Of a stretch of DNA of 39,732 nucleotides, positions 15,498 to 24,013 are shown piece after piece. The stretch's first letter is position 1. Every line of letters begins with the position of its first letter. Below the pieces are notes generated by a model. That model worked only from the letters and a program-made list of their open reading frames with translations. It did not search any database and had not been told where the DNA came from. This stretch comes from Fluviicola sp. (GTDB lineage Bacteria > Bacteroidota > Bacteroidia > Flavobacteriales_D > Crocinitomicaceae), in contig JAJTEO010000028.1 of the NCBI GenBank assembly GCA_021300395.1, positions 1-39,732 of the forward strand, in the 5' to 3' direction. The position numbers and the translations under genes were made by a program.

Positions 15498-16271
15498 ATG
15501 AATACAAATAGACAAAATAATCCGAAAGTTACATTGGTTGGTGCTGGTCCTGGTGACATTGAATTGTTAACTATTAAAGGTTTGAAAGCAATTCAAAAAG
15601 CAGATGTAATATTGTATGATGCTTTGGTTAATGAAGAGTTGTTAAATGAAGCGCCAAACGCAGAAAAGATTTTTGTAGGAAAAAGAAGAGGTTTTAAAGC
15701 ATATTCTCAAGAAGAAATCAATCGATTAATTGTGGACAAGGCTTTTTTAAGTGGAAATGTTGTTCGATTAAAAGGTGGAGATTCGTTCGTTTTTGGAAGA
15801 GGCTCTGAAGAATTACACTACGTTGAAGCTTTTGGGATTGAAACGGAAGTAATTCCAGGTATATCAAGTTCAATTTCAGTACCTGCTTTAGCTGGGATTC
15901 CAGTAACTCATAGAGGAGTTAGTAATAGTTTCTTTGTTTTATCTGGAACTTTATCAAATGGTGAATTAAATCCAGAAATTAAAGTAGCGACTAAATCTTC
16001 TGGGACGGTCGTTATATTAATGGGGATTTCTAAATTGAACGAGATAGTTGATATTTATAAAAAATACGGAAAAGAGAACGAAGCAATCGCAATTATTTAT
16101 AACGGTTCATTACCTTCACAATCAACTGTTGTTGGAACAATTGATTCGATTTCTGAAATCGCTGAAGCAAATAAAAATTCTGGTCCAGGAATTATAGTAA
16201 TTGGTTCAGTGGTTGAAATTTCAGCAATTTATAATGACAGCAGTTATTTATTTGAGAAAATAGTACTGTAA
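15498..16271 (+). CDS. cobA: Uroporphyrinogen-III C-methyltransferase
   Basis: SAM-dependent double methylation of uroporphyrinogen III to precorrin-2, the first committed step to siroheme, the cofactor of the sulfite reductase encoded upstream. The motifs are typical: TLVGAGPGDIELLT at 12-25, DVILYDALVN, VRLKGGDSFVFGRGSEE, and VIPGISSSISVPALAGIPVTHRG. At 257 residues it is a stand-alone CobA/SUMT. The dehydrogenase and ferrochelatase steps are supplied by the CysG-like half of the fusion two genes on. A 108-bp gap separates it from the sulfite reductase gene, with only a weak hairpin and no promoter element; its stop abuts the next ATG directly. Confidence 0.94.
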   Translation: MNTNRQNNPKVTLVGAGPGDIELLTIKGLKAIQKADVILYDALVNEELLNEAPNAEKIFVGKRRGFKAYSQEEINRLIVDKAFLSGNVVRLKGGDSFVFGRGSEELHYVEAFGIETEVIPGISSSISVPALAGIPVTHRGVSNSFFVLSGTLSNGELNPEIKVATKSSGTVVILMGISKLNEIVDIYKKYGKENEAIAIIYNGSLPSQSTVVGTIDSISEIAEANKNSGPGIIVIGSVVEISAIYNDSSYLFEKIVL

Positions 16272-16958
16272 ATGAAGATTTTAATTTTGTTTCTTTTCTT
16301 GATTTCAAATTCATTAGTTAATTGTCAAATCGAAAAGTATGAGAAAAACACTTGGTTTTCATTTGTTTGGAGACATACTTTCAATAACTATGTTCAATTG
16401 ACTTCTGATATTGGTTATAGAATGTATGATGATTTTTTGGGTGCTAGGAGACAAGATTTAATTAGAGTTTTACTTGAGAGGTCTTATGATCGAAATCAAA
16501 TTGGATTAGGATTAGCATATTTTGAAACCGTTAAAAAAGGAACAAATATTTTTGAACCCGAAAAGAGATTTTTTTTCAATTATAATTATCAAAAAAGTAT
16601 TAATGGATTGTTATATAATTTAAGAATAAGAGATGAACTAAGATATTATTCAACAAAATCACAATTAGATAATCGAATTCGTTTAATGCTAAGTGTTGAT
16701 TATGATAATGAAATTAAATGGTTTCGTCCAAGAATCTCTTGTGAAGGTTTTTTAACAACGACTCAGAAAAATAATTTTGAACAAAGATATACAGTTGGAA
16801 ATCAATTTTATATTAATACATTATTTCGTTTGTATTTGTTTTATACACTTCAATTACAGTCGAAATTAACAGATGAAAATCGTTTTGTTAATCAAAATAT
16901 TATAGGTTTTCAGTTAATTTTAAATACTTTTAATAAAAATGAAAACAAAAGCAAATAA
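16272..16958 (+). CDS. DUF2490 family outer-membrane-type protein
   Basis: A 228-residue protein with a signal peptide (MKILILFLFLISNSLVNCQ) and alternating aromatic/polar beta-strands through its length: WFSFVWRHTFNNYVQLTSDIGYRMYDDF, RRDLI-type turns, and a closing IIGFQLILNTF. This is the pattern of DUF2490, predicted small beta-barrels. Its ATG follows the cobA stop without a gap and its 3' end overlaps the next gene by 20 nt, so it belongs firmly to the operon. Its role in sulfur assimilation is unknown; an outer-membrane route for a sulfur source is one possibility (inference). Confidence 0.75.
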   Translation: MKILILFLFLISNSLVNCQIEKYEKNTWFSFVWRHTFNNYVQLTSDIGYRMYDDFLGARRQDLIRVLLERSYDRNQIGLGLAYFETVKKGTNIFEPEKRFFFNYNYQKSINGLLYNLRIRDELRYYSTKSQLDNRIRLMLSVDYDNEIKWFRPRISCEGFLTTTQKNNFEQRYTVGNQFYINTLFRLYLFYTLQLQSKLTDENRFVNQNIIGFQLILNTFNKNENKSK

Positions 16959-18432
16959 TGAGTTATTTCCAGTTTTTTTAAAACTGAATGACTTAAATGT
17001 TTTAATAATAGGTGGTGGAAAAATAGGCTTAGAGAAATTGAGTTCTGTTTTATTAAATTCTCCTTTAAGTAGAGTTAAAGTTGTTGCTATTTCCTTCATA
17101 GATGAGTTGAAACAATTCGTTGAATCTTATCCTTTAGTTGAATTGATTGAATCTGAGTTCAAAGATGAACATTTAGAAGGGATTCAAATTGTTATTTCTG
17201 CCTTGAATAATGTTGAATTATCCGAGCAGATTAAAATAAAAGCAAATCAGAAAGGGATATTATATAATGCTGCTGATAAACCTGAATTGTGTGATTTTTT
17301 CTTAAGTTCAATTGTGACAAAGGGAGATTTAAAGATTGGTATTTCTACAAATGGCAAATCACCGACAATGGCAAAAAGGATTAAAGAAACATTGAATTAT
17401 GCAATTCCAGATGAAACTGATGATGTAATTCAAAATTTGAATAAAATTCGAAATTCTTTAAAAGGAGATTTTGATTATAAAGTAAAAACATTGAATGAAA
17501 TAACTAAGGATTTTCAAAAGCCGTTAAATGAAAAATCTACACTTAAAAGAATGAAATCGGTTGCGTTTTATTCATTATTAGTTATTTCTAGTATGGTTAT
17601 CGGTCATTTACTTTTGTCATACATTCCTTTTGAAAGTTTAAAAGAATTAAGTGCTGATATTGTTTCGAAGTTAGATTTGAATTTTGGATGGTTTTTGTTA
17701 ATTGGATTTGTTGCTCAGATGGTCGATGGCGCGCTAGGAATGGCTTATGGGGTTTCAGTAACAACTTTTTTGATGAGTTTAGGTATTCCGTCAATTACGC
17801 CAGCTGTAGCAAGTGCAAGTATGCATGCATCTGAAATTTTCACAACAGGTTCTTCTTCTTTGGTTTACATGAAATATAAGAATGTAAATAAAAAAATGTT
17901 TAAAGCTTTAGTTTGGCCAGGAGTTATAGGTGCAGTTTTAGGTGTTTTTACTGTTACAATTGTAAGTAAGGAATACTTCTCTATTATTAAGCCTCTTGTT
18001 GCTATTTATACATTGATTTTAGGGATATTAATCATTAAAAAAACGTTTATAAAAAATCAATCTAAAAAGAAAATTAAGAATTTGTACCCAGTAGCTTTGT
18101 CAGGCGGATTTTTAGATTCTGTAGGAGGTGGAGGATGGGGACCAATTGTTACTAGTTCTTTACTAGCGGGAGGAAGACATCTAAGATATGCTATAGGTTC
18201 TGCTCATTTATCCAAGTTTTTTGTAGCTGTAACTAGTACAATTGCATTCTTTTTTACAATTGGATTAAGTCACTGGCAGATAATTTTTGGATTGGTTATA
18301 GGAGGAATGGTTGCTGCACCTTTCTCAATTTATTTTTCTACAAAAATTCCCGTTAAAAAAGGTTTGTTACTTGTAGGAACTTTAATTATCTTAATCAGTT
18401 TAAAAACAATAATTACAAGTATTATAAAATAG
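16939..18432 (+). CDS. Precorrin-2 dehydrogenase/ferrochelatase fused to TSUP (TauE/SafE) permease
   Basis: Two-domain protein of 497 residues. Residues 1 to about 200 match the N-terminal part of CysG/Met8: NVLIIGGGKIGLEKL (20-34) is the NAD-binding Rossmann loop, then VISALNNVELSEQIK, YNAADKPELCDFFLSSIV and GISTNGKSPTMAKRIKE. This oxidises precorrin-2 to sirohydrochlorin and inserts iron. Residues of about 210-497 form a TSUP transporter with about eight helices, including GFVAQMVDGALGMAYGVS, SMHASEIFTTGSSSLVYMK and GGFLDSVGGGGWGPIVTSSL. TSUP proteins carry sulfate, sulfite or other sulfur anions; in an operon with no CysZ or CysTWA the natural guess is sulfate uptake. The reading frame is continuous across the join. 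Confidence 0.87.
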   Translation: MKTKANNELFPVFLKLNDLNVLIIGGGKIGLEKLSSVLLNSPLSRVKVVAISFIDELKQFVESYPLVELIESEFKDEHLEGIQIVISALNNVELSEQIKIKANQKGILYNAADKPELCDFFLSSIVTKGDLKIGISTNGKSPTMAKRIKETLNYAIPDETDDVIQNLNKIRNSLKGDFDYKVKTLNEITKDFQKPLNEKSTLKRMKSVAFYSLLVISSMVIGHLLLSYIPFESLKELSADIVSKLDLNFGWFLLIGFVAQMVDGALGMAYGVSVTTFLMSLGIPSITPAVASASMHASEIFTTGSSSLVYMKYKNVNKKMFKALVWPGVIGAVLGVFTVTIVSKEYFSIIKPLVAIYTLILGILIIKKTFIKNQSKKKIKNLYPVALSGGFLDSVGGGGWGPIVTSSLLAGGRHLRYAIGSAHLSKFFVAVTSTIAFFFTIGLSHWQIIFGLVIGGMVAAPFSIYFSTKIPVKKGLLLVGTLIILISLKTIITSIIK

Positions 18433-18438
18433 AATAAA

Positions 18439-19317
18439 ATGAAAAAAGTATATTTAAGTGATTCAGGACCAGTAACATCAGATTCTATTTATAGTTTTTG
18501 GAGATGGAGTGAAGCTAATGATTTGACTAGTGAGAAAATTGAAGATATTACAAATTACTGTTTAGACTTAGGGATTACAGGATTTGATTTGTCAAACTCA
18601 TATGGACTAGGAAGAGTTGAAGAATTATTCGGAAATGCGATTGCGAATAAATCATTGAAAAGAGATGAATTTGTTTTGTTTTCAAAAGTAGGTTATAAAT
18701 CGAATGATCCTCAAACAGGTAAAATAATTTATAATCAACTGACTGAAAAGTATTTAGTTAAAACAGTTGAAGATTCTTTGAAAAAATTGAATACGGATTA
18801 CATTGATGTTTTATTGTTGAAAGATTATGATCCGTTAATGAAAGCGGAAGAAGTTGTCTCAGCTTTAAACAAGTTAGTGTATAGTGGAAAAGTAAAACAT
18901 ATCGGTATTTCTGATTTCAATGTGTTTGAACATCAATTACTTTCTAATTTGTCTTTGGATATTGTGACAAATCATTTTGAATTGAATTTATTTAATTCAT
19001 CAGCTGTTCATGATGGCCGATTAGCATTTGCTAAGGAGAAATATGTTAAACCAATGGCATGGGCTCCTTTAGCAGACGGAAGAATTTTATACGGACATGA
19101 TAATGAAGCTTTAGCAATTAGAGATATATTAAGCGATATAGCATTAAAGTATGATTCTAATATTGAACAGATTGCTGTTGCATGGATTCATAAATTAGGA
19201 GCTCTTCCAATTATTGGAAGTTTAAATAAAGAAAGAATTAAAAATGCAGCTACAGCTAGTGAAGTTAAACTTTCACATGAAGATTGGCATAGAATATATA
19301 ACGTAACAAGAAAATAA
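18439..19317 (+). CDS. Aldo/keto reductase family protein with altered catalytic His
   Basis: A 292-residue (alpha/beta)8 NADP-dependent oxidoreductase close to the YdhF type. Of the usual Asp-Tyr-Lys-His tetrad, Asp50 and Tyr55 (GFDLSNSYGLGRVEELFG) and Lys83 (LFSKVGY) are present, but the His found in 'LLIHRPDPLM' of relatives is replaced by Lys128 (LLLKDYDPLM). The cofactor site region ALPIIGSLNKERI is kept. So it may have altered activity or a binding role. It lies 6 nt after the TSUP fusion and 2 nt before cysH, deep within the operon. No step of sulfate assimilation needs such an enzyme, and its substrate is unknown. Confidence 0.85.
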   Translation: MKKVYLSDSGPVTSDSIYSFWRWSEANDLTSEKIEDITNYCLDLGITGFDLSNSYGLGRVEELFGNAIANKSLKRDEFVLFSKVGYKSNDPQTGKIIYNQLTEKYLVKTVEDSLKKLNTDYIDVLLLKDYDPLMKAEEVVSALNKLVYSGKVKHIGISDFNVFEHQLLSNLSLDIVTNHFELNLFNSSAVHDGRLAFAKEKYVKPMAWAPLADGRILYGHDNEALAIRDILSDIALKYDSNIEQIAVAWIHKLGALPIIGSLNKERIKNAATASEVKLSHEDWHRIYNVTRK

Positions 19318-19319
19318 GA

Positions 19320-20000
19320 ATGTCTCTAGAAAATTTAGGTCAACTTTCTTTGGAAGAAGTATTGAAGGAAATAGCAACTCAATATGGAGATAAATCTGCT
19401 TTTTCAACCAGTTTGAGTTGGGAAGATCAGGTTATTTCGCATCATATTTTTGCTAATAATCTTCCAATTCGTGTTTTTACATTGGATACAGGAAGAATGT
19501 TTCCTGAAACGTACAATGTATTAAACAGAACGAAAGATCGATATGGAAAAGTGATTGAAGTCTTTTTTCCGAATAATGAATCGGTTGAAAAATTGGTTAC
19601 TTCAAAAGGTCCATTGAGTTTCTATGAATCGTTAGAAAACAGAAAAGAATGCTGTAATATTCGAAAAGTGGAACCATTAAATAGAGCATTAAAAGGAGTA
19701 GAAGTTTGGATTACTGGTTTAAGAGCAGAACATTCTGATAATAGAAAAGACCTTTCGATAGTAGAGAAAGATGAACAAAGGAATATTATTAAAGTGAATC
19801 CATTATTGAATTGGTCGTTTGAAGAAGTGAAATCGGAAATATCAAAGCACAATATTCCATATAATATTCTTCATGATAAAGGTTTTGTAAGTATTGGATG
19901 TCAACCATGTACAAGAGCAATAAAAGAAGGAGAAGATTTTAGAGCAGGAAGATGGTGGTGGGAAGATACAAGTAAAAAAGAATGCGGATTGCATTCGTAG
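19320..20000 (+). CDS. cysH: APS reductase (iron-sulfur CysH type)
   Basis: Reduces adenosine 5'-phosphosulfate to sulfite and AMP using thioredoxin. PP-loop region SAFSTSLSWEDQV (27-38), TLDTGRMFPET (54-64), and the C-terminal catalytic ECGLH with Cys222. The four 4Fe-4S cysteines Cys111, Cys112 (KECCNIRKVEPL) and Cys194, Cys197 (IGCQPCTRA) mark the APS-using class rather than the PAPS-using enzyme of E. coli. This agrees with the absence of an APS kinase (CysC) from the operon. 226 residues, full length. The last codons and stop lie in the edge of an intergenic palindromic repeat. Confidence 0.94.
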   Translation: MSLENLGQLSLEEVLKEIATQYGDKSAFSTSLSWEDQVISHHIFANNLPIRVFTLDTGRMFPETYNVLNRTKDRYGKVIEVFFPNNESVEKLVTSKGPLSFYESLENRKECCNIRKVEPLNRALKGVEVWITGLRAEHSDNRKDLSIVEKDEQRNIIKVNPLLNWSFEEVKSEISKHNIPYNILHDKGFVSIGCQPCTRAIKEGEDFRAGRWWWEDTSKKECGLHS

Positions 20001-20040
20001 CGACGATTCGCAATTCGTCCCAACAATGCATTCGTTCCAA
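19991..20040. repeat. REP-like palindromic element between cysH and cysD
   Basis: More GC-rich than its surroundings. It contains the stem GACGA/TCGTC (20002-20006 with 20015-20019) and two copies of GCATTCGT (19991-19998 and 20028-20035) flanking it, plus the related CAATTCGT inside. It resembles the short 'GTAGnGACG...CGTCnCnAC' palindromes scattered in Bacteroidota and cyanobacterial genomes. It could stabilise or divide the operon mRNA. Confidence 0.5.
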
Positions 20041-20068
20041 TAAAAGATAATAATATCAAAATAAAAAA

Positions 20069-20974
20069 ATGAGTAAAATAAATTATTTAGATGAATTAGA
20101 AGCAGAAGCAATTTACATTTTACGTGAAGTTGCTGGTCAATTTGATCGTCCTGCTTTATTATTTAGTGGTGGTAAAGATAGTATCTGCTTAGTTCATTTG
20201 GCGCTTAAAGCATTTCGTCCTGGTAAATTCCCATTTCCATTAGTACATGTAGATACGGGGCACAATGCACCTGAAGTAATTGCATACAGAGATCAATTAG
20301 CTGAAAAGTTAGGTGAAAAATTAATTGTTCGTAAAGTAGAAGATACAATCAAAGAAAGAAATCTTCAAGATGGAAAAGGAAAATTCCCAAGTAGAAATCC
20401 TTTACAAACGTATACTTTACTAGATACAATTGAAGAATTCGAATTTGATGCTTGTATTGGTGGAGCCAGAAGAGATGAAGAGAAAGCAAGAGCAAAAGAG
20501 CGTATTTTCTCAGTAAGAGATGAGTTTGGACAATGGGATCCTAAAAAACAACGTCCTGAGTTATGGAATATCTATAATGGTAAAATTGATAAAGGTGAAA
20601 ACGTTCGTGTATTTCCAATCAGTAATTGGACTGAATTAGATGTTTGGAATTACATTCAACGTGAAAAAATTGAATTACCTTCTATCTATTTTACACATGC
20701 TAGAGAATGTATCTTAACAGAGCAAGGTCAATTAATGGCAACGAATGAATTTGTTGAAATTGATGAAGATGATGTTATTGTAACAAGAAATGTTCGTTAC
20801 AGAACAGTAGGAGATATGACATGTACAGCAGCTGTTGAAAGTGAAGCATATACAGTTGAAGAAATCATCGCTGAATTGAAAGACACTAAAATCAGTGAAA
20901 GAGGCGCTACACGTATGGACGACCGTATCTCAGAAGCAGCAATGGAAGATAGAAAAAAAGGAGGGTATTTTTAA
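20069..20974 (+). CDS. cysD: Sulfate adenylyltransferase small subunit
   Basis: Catalytic subunit of ATP sulfurylase: makes APS from sulfate and ATP, driven by GTP hydrolysis on CysN. The ATP-binding PP-loop is SGGKDS at 33-38, followed by VHVDTGHNAPEVI; RNPLQTYTLLDTIEEF, GGARRDEEKARAKER and FPISNWTELDVWNYI are family signatures. 301 residues, the normal length. A 68-bp gap with a palindromic repeat separates it from cysH, and 99 bp separate it from cysN, unusually loose for this operon. Confidence 0.97.
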   Translation: MSKINYLDELEAEAIYILREVAGQFDRPALLFSGGKDSICLVHLALKAFRPGKFPFPLVHVDTGHNAPEVIAYRDQLAEKLGEKLIVRKVEDTIKERNLQDGKGKFPSRNPLQTYTLLDTIEEFEFDACIGGARRDEEKARAKERIFSVRDEFGQWDPKKQRPELWNIYNGKIDKGENVRVFPISNWTELDVWNYIQREKIELPSIYFTHARECILTEQGQLMATNEFVEIDEDDVIVTRNVRYRTVGDMTCTAAVESEAYTVEEIIAELKDTKISERGATRMDDRISEAAMEDRKKGGYF

Positions 20975-20985
20975 TTAAAGAACTT

Positions 20986-21066
20986 AGATATTTAGAAGTT
21001 AGAAGTTAGACAATATTTAATGTCTAAAAGCAAAGCGATCTAAAATCTAAAAATCTAAAAATCTAC
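20986..21066. repeat. Low-complexity direct/inverted repeats between cysD and cysN
   Basis: TTAGAAG repeated about 2.5 times (20992-21010) and ATCTAAA(A) repeated four times (21038-21066). The two blocks are partly complementary (AGATATTTAGA near 20986 with TCTAAAAATCT near 21047), so the spacer RNA could fold back. Similar 'aaaatccaaaattc' strings occur in the gaps near 2500, 12880 and 25690. Confidence 0.45.
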
Positions 21067-21073
21067 AAAAAAA

Positions 21074-22318
21074 ATGGAATTATTAAGATTTTTTACAGCA
21101 GGTAACGTAGATGATGGGAAAAGTACCCTTATCGGACGATTATTATTTGATAGCAATTCAATTTCAACAGATATCATTGAAACGCTTACAAAACAAAGTA
21201 AAGTGACTGGAGTTGGTGCAGAGATTGATTTAGCTTTGTTAACAGATGGTTTAAGGGCCGAAAGAGAACAAGGAATTACAATTGATGTAGCTTATAAGTA
21301 TTTCAGTACAGATAAACGTAAATTTATCATAGCAGATACACCAGGACATGCTCAATATACGCGTAATATGTTTACAGGAGCTTCAAATGCTGAATTAGCA
21401 ATTATTTTAGTAGATGCTCGTAACGGAATTACTGATCAAACAAAGCGACATAGTATCATTTCATCAATTTTAGGTATTCCTCACGTTTTAGTATGTGTGA
21501 ATAAAATGGATTTAGTGAATTACGACGAGGCGGTATTCAAAAAAATTGAAAGTGATTATTTAGAATTTGCTAAACCTTTGAATATTGGTAAAATTTCATT
21601 TATACCAGCAAGTGCTTTAGCAGGAGATAATGTTGTAACACCATCTGAAAATTTAAGTTGGTTTAAAGGTCCAGCATTGTTACAATTTTTAGAAGAAGTT
21701 GAAATTGTGAAAAATACAGTTGTTTCTGATGCTCGTTTTCAAGTTCAATATGTTGTAAGACCTCAAACAGATGATTTACATGATTACAGAGGTTATGCTG
21801 GAAGTGTTTTATCAGGAAGCTTCAAAGTAGGGGACAAAATTAAGATTCTTCCTTCTGAAAACGAAACTGAAATAACACGCATCGAAAGTAATTTAAAAGA
21901 TGTTACTGAAGCAGGAGCAGGTTTACCCGTAATTTTACATTTGAAAGAAGATTTAGATATAAGTCGTGGAAGTACAATTGTACCAGCAAATCATTTGCCA
22001 TCATTAGAAAAAGAAGTTAATGGAACAATTTGTTGGATGGACAATAGTGCTTATAAACCGGGACAAAAGTTGATTTTTCAACAAAATAGTTTTAGGACGA
22101 AAGCGGTAATCAAAGATATTGAAAGTAAGGTAGATATTCATACTTTTGAGAATTTAGAAAGCGACGGTACTATTTCATTAAATGATTTTTGTAAAGTATT
22201 CATTAAAACTGCTGATGCTGTAAGTTTTGATTCTTACCAGAACAATAGAAAAACAGGAGCTTTTATTTTAATTAATGAAAATACAAATAGTACAGTAGCT
22301 GCTGGTGTAATTGACTAA
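21074..22318 (+). CDS. cysN: Sulfate adenylyltransferase GTPase subunit
   Basis: GTP-driven partner of CysD, an EF-Tu-like translation-factor GTPase. G1 is GNVDDGKST at 10-18, the switch I region has EREQGITIDVAYKYF, G3 is DTPGHAQYTRN, and G4 is NKMD. C-terminal beta-barrel domains follow (VQYVVRPQTDDLHDYRGYAGSV). At 414 residues it is the short form with no fused CysC APS kinase, in line with the APS-type CysH. It starts MELLRFFTAG; relatives often have a few more residues, but none are open here. Confidence 0.97.
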   Translation: MELLRFFTAGNVDDGKSTLIGRLLFDSNSISTDIIETLTKQSKVTGVGAEIDLALLTDGLRAEREQGITIDVAYKYFSTDKRKFIIADTPGHAQYTRNMFTGASNAELAIILVDARNGITDQTKRHSIISSILGIPHVLVCVNKMDLVNYDEAVFKKIESDYLEFAKPLNIGKISFIPASALAGDNVVTPSENLSWFKGPALLQFLEEVEIVKNTVVSDARFQVQYVVRPQTDDLHDYRGYAGSVLSGSFKVGDKIKILPSENETEITRIESNLKDVTEAGAGLPVILHLKEDLDISRGSTIVPANHLPSLEKEVNGTICWMDNSAYKPGQKLIFQQNSFRTKAVIKDIESKVDIHTFENLESDGTISLNDFCKVFIKTADAVSFDSYQNNRKTGAFILINENTNSTVAAGVID

Positions 22319-22328
22319 AAGTTTATAG

Positions 22329-23129
22329 ATGAAAACATTGATTGAAGAGTTATACGAAATTCACAAGGAAAAGACAGTTTTACCTGCACCTTTGTTGGTT
22401 AATAATTTTATTGAAACTCTTTTTTCAATTCTTTTTCCTACCTATAATAACAAGACATTTGCAAATAAAGAAAAATTGGAAGAAGAGTATGCTAAAAACA
22501 AAGAGCAACTTTCGATTTTATTATTACATGTTAAAGATTATCTAAACGAAGATGTAGATGCTTTTGTTGAAAAATTTTATGATAAATTACCTCTGATTTA
22601 CAAATGTTTAATTGATGATGCGGATGCAATTGAATCAGGAGATCCGGCTGCAACGAATAGGGATGAAGTCATTCGATCTTATCCAGGATTCTATGCAATT
22701 GCGATTTTCAGAATTGCACATTTTCTATATGATTTAAAAATTCCATTTATTCCAAGAATATTAACCGAAATTGCTCACAGTAAGACAGGAATTGATATTC
22801 ATCCAGGTGCAACAATAGGAAAATCATTTTTTATTGATCATGGAACAGGAATTGTTATTGGAGAAACGACTGTAATTGGTAACTTTGTCAAAATTTATCA
22901 AGGAGTTACATTAGGAGCTTTAAGTGTAAAGAAAGAATTAGCAGATACAAAACGACATCCAACTATTGAAGATCATGTAGTGATCTATGCAGGAGCGACA
23001 ATTTTAGGAGGACGAACAGTGATAGGCAAAAATTCAACCATTGGAGGAAATGTTTGGTTGACAAAGAGTGTGAAAGAAAATTCATTGGTATATCAGAATG
23101 TTGATATCACAATTGATGAAAAAAAATAG
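22329..23129 (+). CDS. cysE: Serine O-acetyltransferase (EpsC/CysE)
   Basis: Acetylates L-serine with acetyl-CoA to O-acetylserine, the acceptor for sulfide. The N-terminal helical domain is followed by the left-handed parallel beta-helix: HPGATIGKSFFIDHGTGIVIGETTVIG, VKIYQGVTLGAL, HPTIEDHVVIYAGATILGG, TIGGNVWL. The acidic/His active-site block DIHPGATIG and the IDHGTG stretch are intact. 266 residues, the length usual for the EpsC-like form in Bacteroidota. It sits 10 nt after cysN and 2 nt before cysM, so this end of the operon is tightly coupled. Confidence 0.94.
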   Translation: MKTLIEELYEIHKEKTVLPAPLLVNNFIETLFSILFPTYNNKTFANKEKLEEEYAKNKEQLSILLLHVKDYLNEDVDAFVEKFYDKLPLIYKCLIDDADAIESGDPAATNRDEVIRSYPGFYAIAIFRIAHFLYDLKIPFIPRILTEIAHSKTGIDIHPGATIGKSFFIDHGTGIVIGETTVIGNFVKIYQGVTLGALSVKKELADTKRHPTIEDHVVIYAGATILGGRTVIGKNSTIGGNVWLTKSVKENSLVYQNVDITIDEKK

Positions 23130-23131
23130 AG

Positions 23132-24013
23132 ATGGCAAAATTGATCGATTTTATTGGAAATACACCTTTAGTTGAACTTTCAGTTGTGAACCAAAATCCT
23201 AATGTAAAACTTTATGGTAAATTGGAAGGTCACAATCCTGGAGGAAGTGTTAAGGATAGAGCAGCTTATGGTTTAATTAAAGGAGGAATTGATAGTGGAC
23301 TTATTAAGCCCGATTCAAAATTAATTGAAGCGACTAGTGGGAATACAGGAATAGCCTTAGCTATGATTGCTCGTTTAATGAAATTGGAGATTGAAATTGT
23401 TATGCCTGAAAACTCTACAAGAGAAAGGGTGTTGACAATGAGAGCTTTTGGAGCAACTGTTACTTTGACTCCGGCTGAAGGAGGAATGGAAGCAGCGATT
23501 GATTATGCGAGAGAAAAGGTAGAAAAAGAAGGGTTTGTTATGTTGGATCAATTTGGGAATCAAAACAATCCAAATATGCATTACAAAACTACTGGTCCTG
23601 AAATTTACAGAGATACAAATGGAGAAGTAACTCATTTTGTATCTGCAATGGGAACAACAGGAACTATAATGGGAGTTTCTTCTTATTTGAAAGAACAAAA
23701 TAGTACTATTCAAATAGTAGGAGTTCAGCCAGAGGATGGAGCGAAAATACCTGGAATCAGAAAATGGCCAAAAGAGTATTTGCCAAAAATATTTGATGCT
23801 TCTCGAGTAGATCAGCTAATTGAAGTTTCAGAAGAAGAAGCAAAAGAAATGGCTAAGCGATTAGCAAGAGAAGAAGGTGTTTTTTCAGGAATGAGTAGTG
23901 GAGGTGCAGTTGCAGCAGCCTTGAAATTAATACCTACTATTGAAAAAGGAACTGTAGTATGTATCATATGCGACAGAGGAGACAAATATTTATCTACAGA
24001 TTTGTTTGAATAA
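23132..24013 (+). CDS. cysM: Cysteine synthase (CysM type)
   Basis: PLP enzyme joining O-acetylserine and sulfide (or thiosulfate) to give cysteine, the end product of the operon. The PLP lysine is Lys41 in NPGGSVKDRAA; the substrate loop is EATSGNTGIALAMIARL; the phosphate-binding Gly/Thr loop is SAMGTTGTIMGVS. MPENSTRERVLTMRAFGATV and EGGMEAAIDYA resemble CysM more than CysK, so thiosulfate use is possible. 293 residues, complete. Confidence 0.93.
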   Translation: MAKLIDFIGNTPLVELSVVNQNPNVKLYGKLEGHNPGGSVKDRAAYGLIKGGIDSGLIKPDSKLIEATSGNTGIALAMIARLMKLEIEIVMPENSTRERVLTMRAFGATVTLTPAEGGMEAAIDYAREKVEKEGFVMLDQFGNQNNPNMHYKTTGPEIYRDTNGEVTHFVSAMGTTGTIMGVSSYLKEQNSTIQIVGVQPEDGAKIPGIRKWPKEYLPKIFDASRVDQLIEVSEEEAKEMAKRLAREEGVFSGMSSGGAVAAALKLIPTIEKGTVVCIICDRGDKYLSTDLFE

